NCBI GenBank assembly: GCA_001570385.1
Contig: BBYL01000049.1
Coordinates: 1-35,892, forward strand
Direction of reading: 5' to 3'
Source of the DNA: Microtetraspora glauca
GTDB taxonomy: Bacteria; Actinomycetota; Actinomycetes; Streptosporangiales; Streptosporangiaceae
Length of the DNA stretch: 35,892 nucleotides
The position numbers and the translations under genes were made by a program. This document shows positions 33,537 through 35,892 of the stretch, in pieces (position 1 is the stretch's first letter; each line of letters starts with the position of its first letter). The notes under the pieces are model-generated. The model was given only the letters and a program-made list of their open reading frames with translations, did no database searches and was not told where the DNA came from.

Positions 33537-35246
33537 ATGGCACGGACCACGCTGTTCTGCGCCTCGACACTGTTCGGGGCGATGACCCTCGCGGCGGCAT
33601 GCGACGAGGGCCGGTTCGGCACCGGACGGAGAATCCTGCTGGTGTCGAACAACGCGGCCATCCCCGAGATCACCCCCGCCCTCGACGAGACCCCCGGCTT
33701 CGCGGGGATCCGCGACCGGTTCGACGAGGTGGTGTCCTGGAACGCGATCATCGCCCCGCTGCACCCGTCGGAGTGGAAGGCCCGCTCGGTCGAGGTGCCG
33801 ATGCTGGGCCGTCTCCTGTCGGCACGCCTGGGCGAGCCCGACGAGCTGGTCGTCGAGTCCATCGCCGTGCCGCCCTCCCGTACGCTCGCGGGACTGCTCA
33901 AGGACCTGCCGATCAGCGTCTACTCGGACGGCCTGATGAGTTATGGTCCCACCCGCATCCCGCTGCCCGCGGAGATCGCCGGCCGCGTCACCCGCCTGCT
34001 CCACCTCGATCTCGTGCCCGGGCTCGTTCCCCTGCTCCTGTCCGAGTACGGCGTGCCGCCCGAGGTCGTGTCCGGATCCGCCTTCACCCACGTGATCGGG
34101 CAGACCGGAAACGACGTCCCATCCGTAGCCGCCTCCGAGATGCCGGCCGGCGCCTTCCCTGATGCCGCCCCAGCGGGGCTGTCAGATGTGGCCGTCCTGC
34201 CCGGTGCCGCATCAGACGAGATGCCGGCCAGGATTCCGGTTGCCATTCCGAGCGGCCCGGCGGCGAGCGAAGGACGTCCTATCGCGGAGCCGTCGAGCAG
34301 GGAGCCGTCGAGCAGGGAGCCGTCGATCGAGGCTGCTCCGCGCAGTGAGGCAGGCCGTGAGGGACCGCGCGCGGACGGACCGGGTTGGGAGGCCGTCATC
34401 CTCGGGCAATACCTCTCCTCTCTCGGCATCCTGACCTCCGCCGAGGAAGCGGGACTGCACGAGACGATGCTGCGCGGCCTGGCCGCCCGGGGCCACCGGC
34501 ACGTGGTCTTCAAACCCCACCCGGCCGCCGGGCGGCGACACGCGCGCGAGCTCCGGCCGCTCGCCGAAGAACTCGGAGTCGAGCTGCTGATCACGCCGGG
34601 GACGATCCCCGCCGAGGTCTGCTTCGCCGTACATCGCCCGCGGCTGGTCGTCGGGTGCTTCTCGACGGCGCTGATGACCGCGCGGCGCTTCTTCGACATC
34701 CCTGTCGCTACCGTGGGCGGAGACCTGGTTCTCGAACGGCTCTCGCCGTACGAGAACAGCAACCGGATCCCCGCGACGATCGCCGATGCCGCGCTACCCC
34801 GGCTCGCCGCCGACGGATCGATCGAGGAGCCGCCTCCCGTGGACCTGAGCGCCCTGGTCCGAGCGGTCGGCTACTGCATGCGCAGCTCGGCGCACCCGGA
34901 CCTGCGCGACGCGGCCGAGGCGTACATCGGCGAGAGCGGGACCGCGCGCTATTTCAAACACCGCCGTCTGGAATCACTCGGCCTGCTTCCCGCTCCGGAA
35001 CCTGAACCGATAACGGGACGTAGGCGACCGGAACCGGAGCGAACGCGGAAGCCGGTCAGGGGACAGGAGCGGGATCTGGTCCCGCCAACGACGTCGCTGC
35101 CGAGCGTGGCCCCTGCGACCGAAGGCCGCTCGGAGCCGGGCTCTCCGTCCCAGGAGCGGGAGAGTCCGCCGGGAGCAGAACGGGCACCGGGGTCGGAACC
35201 CACCAAGACGCCCGCCTCGCGCCTACGCCGCTTCCTCTCCCGCTGA
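33537..35246 (+). CDS. Polysialyltransferase-family (POLYSIA-like) glycosyltransferase with a disordered insert
   Basis: A 569-aa protein. Two globular parts, ~1-185 and ~283-480, flank a Ser/Pro/Ala/Glu-rich insert (~190-280). A Pro/Arg/Glu-rich tail follows (~485-569). Motifs fit bacterial polysialyltransferases: SDG in ISVYSDGLMSYGPTR (near 131), the HP motif in VVFKPHPAAGRR (His328-Pro329) and an ST pair in VVGCFSTALM (376-377). The position beside a CMP-nonulosonate-forming enzyme strongly supports use of that donor to build a surface polymer. GGGAGGG lies just before ATG 33537. The first ~22 residues are mildly hydrophobic but not a clear signal peptide; a cytosolic, GT-B-type enzyme is expected. 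Confidence 0.8.
   Translation: MARTTLFCASTLFGAMTLAAACDEGRFGTGRRILLVSNNAAIPEITPALDETPGFAGIRDRFDEVVSWNAIIAPLHPSEWKARSVEVPMLGRLLSARLGEPDELVVESIAVPPSRTLAGLLKDLPISVYSDGLMSYGPTRIPLPAEIAGRVTRLLHLDLVPGLVPLLLSEYGVPPEVVSGSAFTHVIGQTGNDVPSVAASEMPAGAFPDAAPAGLSDVAVLPGAASDEMPARIPVAIPSGPAASEGRPIAEPSSREPSSREPSIEAAPRSEAGREGPRADGPGWEAVILGQYLSSLGILTSAEEAGLHETMLRGLAARGHRHVVFKPHPAAGRRHARELRPLAEELGVELLITPGTIPAEVCFAVHRPRLVVGCFSTALMTARRFFDIPVATVGGDLVLERLSPYENSNRIPATIADAALPRLAADGSIEEPPPVDLSALVRAVGYCMRSSAHPDLRDAAEAYIGESGTARYFKHRRLESLGLLPAPEPEPITGRRRPEPERTRKPVRGQERDLVPPTTSLPSVAPATEGRSEPGSPSQERESPPGAERAPGSEPTKTPASRLRRFLSR
34287..34331 (+). repeat. 15-bp in-frame tandem repeat in the polysialyltransferase insert
   Basis: GAGCCGTCGAGCAGG occurs at 34287-34301 and 34302-34316, with a diverged third copy at 34317-34331. 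It encodes EPSSR repeats within the disordered insert, a sign that the insert grew by slippage or duplication. Confidence 0.85.
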
Positions 35247-35310
35247 GATCCCGTCGAACGCGCGGCACAGGACGAGAAGCGATGGGACCCAACAGCTTTA
35301 ACGATTGAAA

Positions 35311-35322
35311 CTGGAATTCCAG
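35311..35322. other. 12-bp palindrome upstream of the right-hand DUF222 gene
   Basis: CTGGAATTCCAG is a perfect 12-bp palindrome in an AT-richer patch (about 35290-35345), 74 bp before the DUF222 start. A weak hairpin CCCGT/ACGGG (35333-35349) follows. Either could belong to the end of the nonulosonate operon or to the DUF222 promoter. Confidence 0.35.
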
Positions 35323-35395
35323 CTAAACGCTTCCCGTGCTTTGTACGGGCAGCTCGGGCGGCGTTTTTGTCGGTGGTGGTTGTTAGCGTTGCGGT

Positions 35396-35892
35396 GTGAA
35401 TATCGAACGGCAGCCGATCCCCGACGGCCTGGGCGACATGCCCCCGGGCGTGGGATTGGCCGCCGTGCTGGACCGGATCGATATCGCCAGGCTGGACGGC
35501 TTCGACGCCGTGATCGTGATGCAAGCCTACGCCCGTCTCGAAGCGCACGTGCAGGCGCGGAAAGCCGTCGTGATGGCCGAAGTCGGCCTGTATGAGATTT
35601 CCGTCTCCGGCATGGAGAAAATGTCCGAGCCGGACAAGAATTCCCCCGACGAAGTGCGGGCGGCGTTGCGTCTCACCCGCCGCGCCGCTGAACGTGAATA
35701 CGGTCTCGCCTATGACTTGAAAGTGCGGCTCCCGGCCGTGCGTGACGCCTTGTCGGCCGGTCTGCTCGATAAGGCGCGGGCGGTGGTGTTTTGCGACTGG
35801 CTGGAAGACGTCCCCATCGAACTCGCCCGAGCGGTCGCGGCTCATCTGCTGCCCAAGGCCGCGAAATGGACGACGAGTGAGCTGCGGGAGAA
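35396..35892 (+). CDS. DUF222-domain protein (13E12 family), 3' end cut off
   Basis: GTG 35396 opens a frame that runs to the right edge without a stop (165 complete codons). The sequence reads like the N-terminal half of DUF222: LAAVLDRIDIARLDGFDAVIVMQAYARLEAHVQARKAVVMAEVG, then RRAAEREYGLAYDLKVRLPAVRDALSAGLLDKARAVVFCDWL and WTTSELRE. The family usually ends in an HNH domain, which would lie outside the window. Another family member occupies the left end, about 34 kb away. The ribosome-binding site is poor (GGTGGTGG about 15 nt upstream), so the start is provisional. Confidence 0.85.
   Translation, partial: MNIERQPIPDGLGDMPPGVGLAAVLDRIDIARLDGFDAVIVMQAYARLEAHVQARKAVVMAEVGLYEISVSGMEKMSEPDKNSPDEVRAALRLTRRAAEREYGLAYDLKVRLPAVRDALSAGLLDKARAVVFCDWLEDVPIELARAVAAHLLPKAAKWTTSELRE

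Overview
The window is GC-rich actinomycete DNA. The GTG starts, GTGA/ATGA gene overlaps, MalR/MsiK-style sugar importers, DUF222/HNH genes and gene content fit Streptosporangiales (a Nonomuraea, Streptosporangium or Sphaerisporangium type organism). That placement is inferred from style and gene content, not from a marker gene. I see no tRNA, rRNA, insertion sequence or CRISPR array.

Layout. 1-1543: C-terminal part of a DUF222/HNH (13E12-type) protein cut by the left edge. 1583-2359: a single-domain voltage-gated cation channel with an unusual selectivity filter. 2360-2922: non-coding, repeat-rich. 2923-4365: a cysteine-free ribosomal protein S4 gene and a divergent DUF2470/heme-utilisation-like gene, separated by 63 bp that carry two DtxR/IdeR-like iron boxes. 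4389-10709: a ROK regulator divergent from a zwf-edd-glk-eda operon encoding most of an Entner-Doudoroff pathway. 10849-17807 (minus strand): malE-malF-malG, an alpha-glucosidase, a LacI-type regulator and a PfkB sugar kinase. 18423-19697: a divergent MsiK-like ABC ATPase with an insert in its C-terminal domain. 19710-21991: an ACT-domain protein, a DUF488 protein and a secreted esterase lipoprotein. 22060-27615 (minus strand): a second, enterobacterial-style maltodextrin importer with a neopullulanase/cyclomaltodextrinase-like GH13 enzyme, and a divergent second LacI regulator. 28871-30277: a histidine kinase with no adjacent response regulator. 30391-35246: a nonulosonic (sialic-type) acid locus with a three-enzyme fusion (CMP-sialate synthetase, HAD phosphatase, NeuB synthase), a GT2 glycosyltransferase and a polysialyltransferase-family protein. 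35396-end: the N-terminal part of another DUF222 protein.

How it fits together (inference). Maltodextrins enter through two importers that lack their own ATPase genes and probably share the one MsiK-like ATPase. They are cut to glucose by the GH13 enzymes, phosphorylated by Glk, and run through Zwf-Edd-Eda to pyruvate and glyceraldehyde-3-phosphate. The two LacI regulators appear to use related TTGCA-type palindromes, each about 100 bp upstream of its malE gene. Separately, the right-hand locus looks able to make, dephosphorylate, activate and transfer a nine-carbon ulosonic acid to a cell-surface polymer. The three-in-one enzyme there is the most unusual gene in the window.
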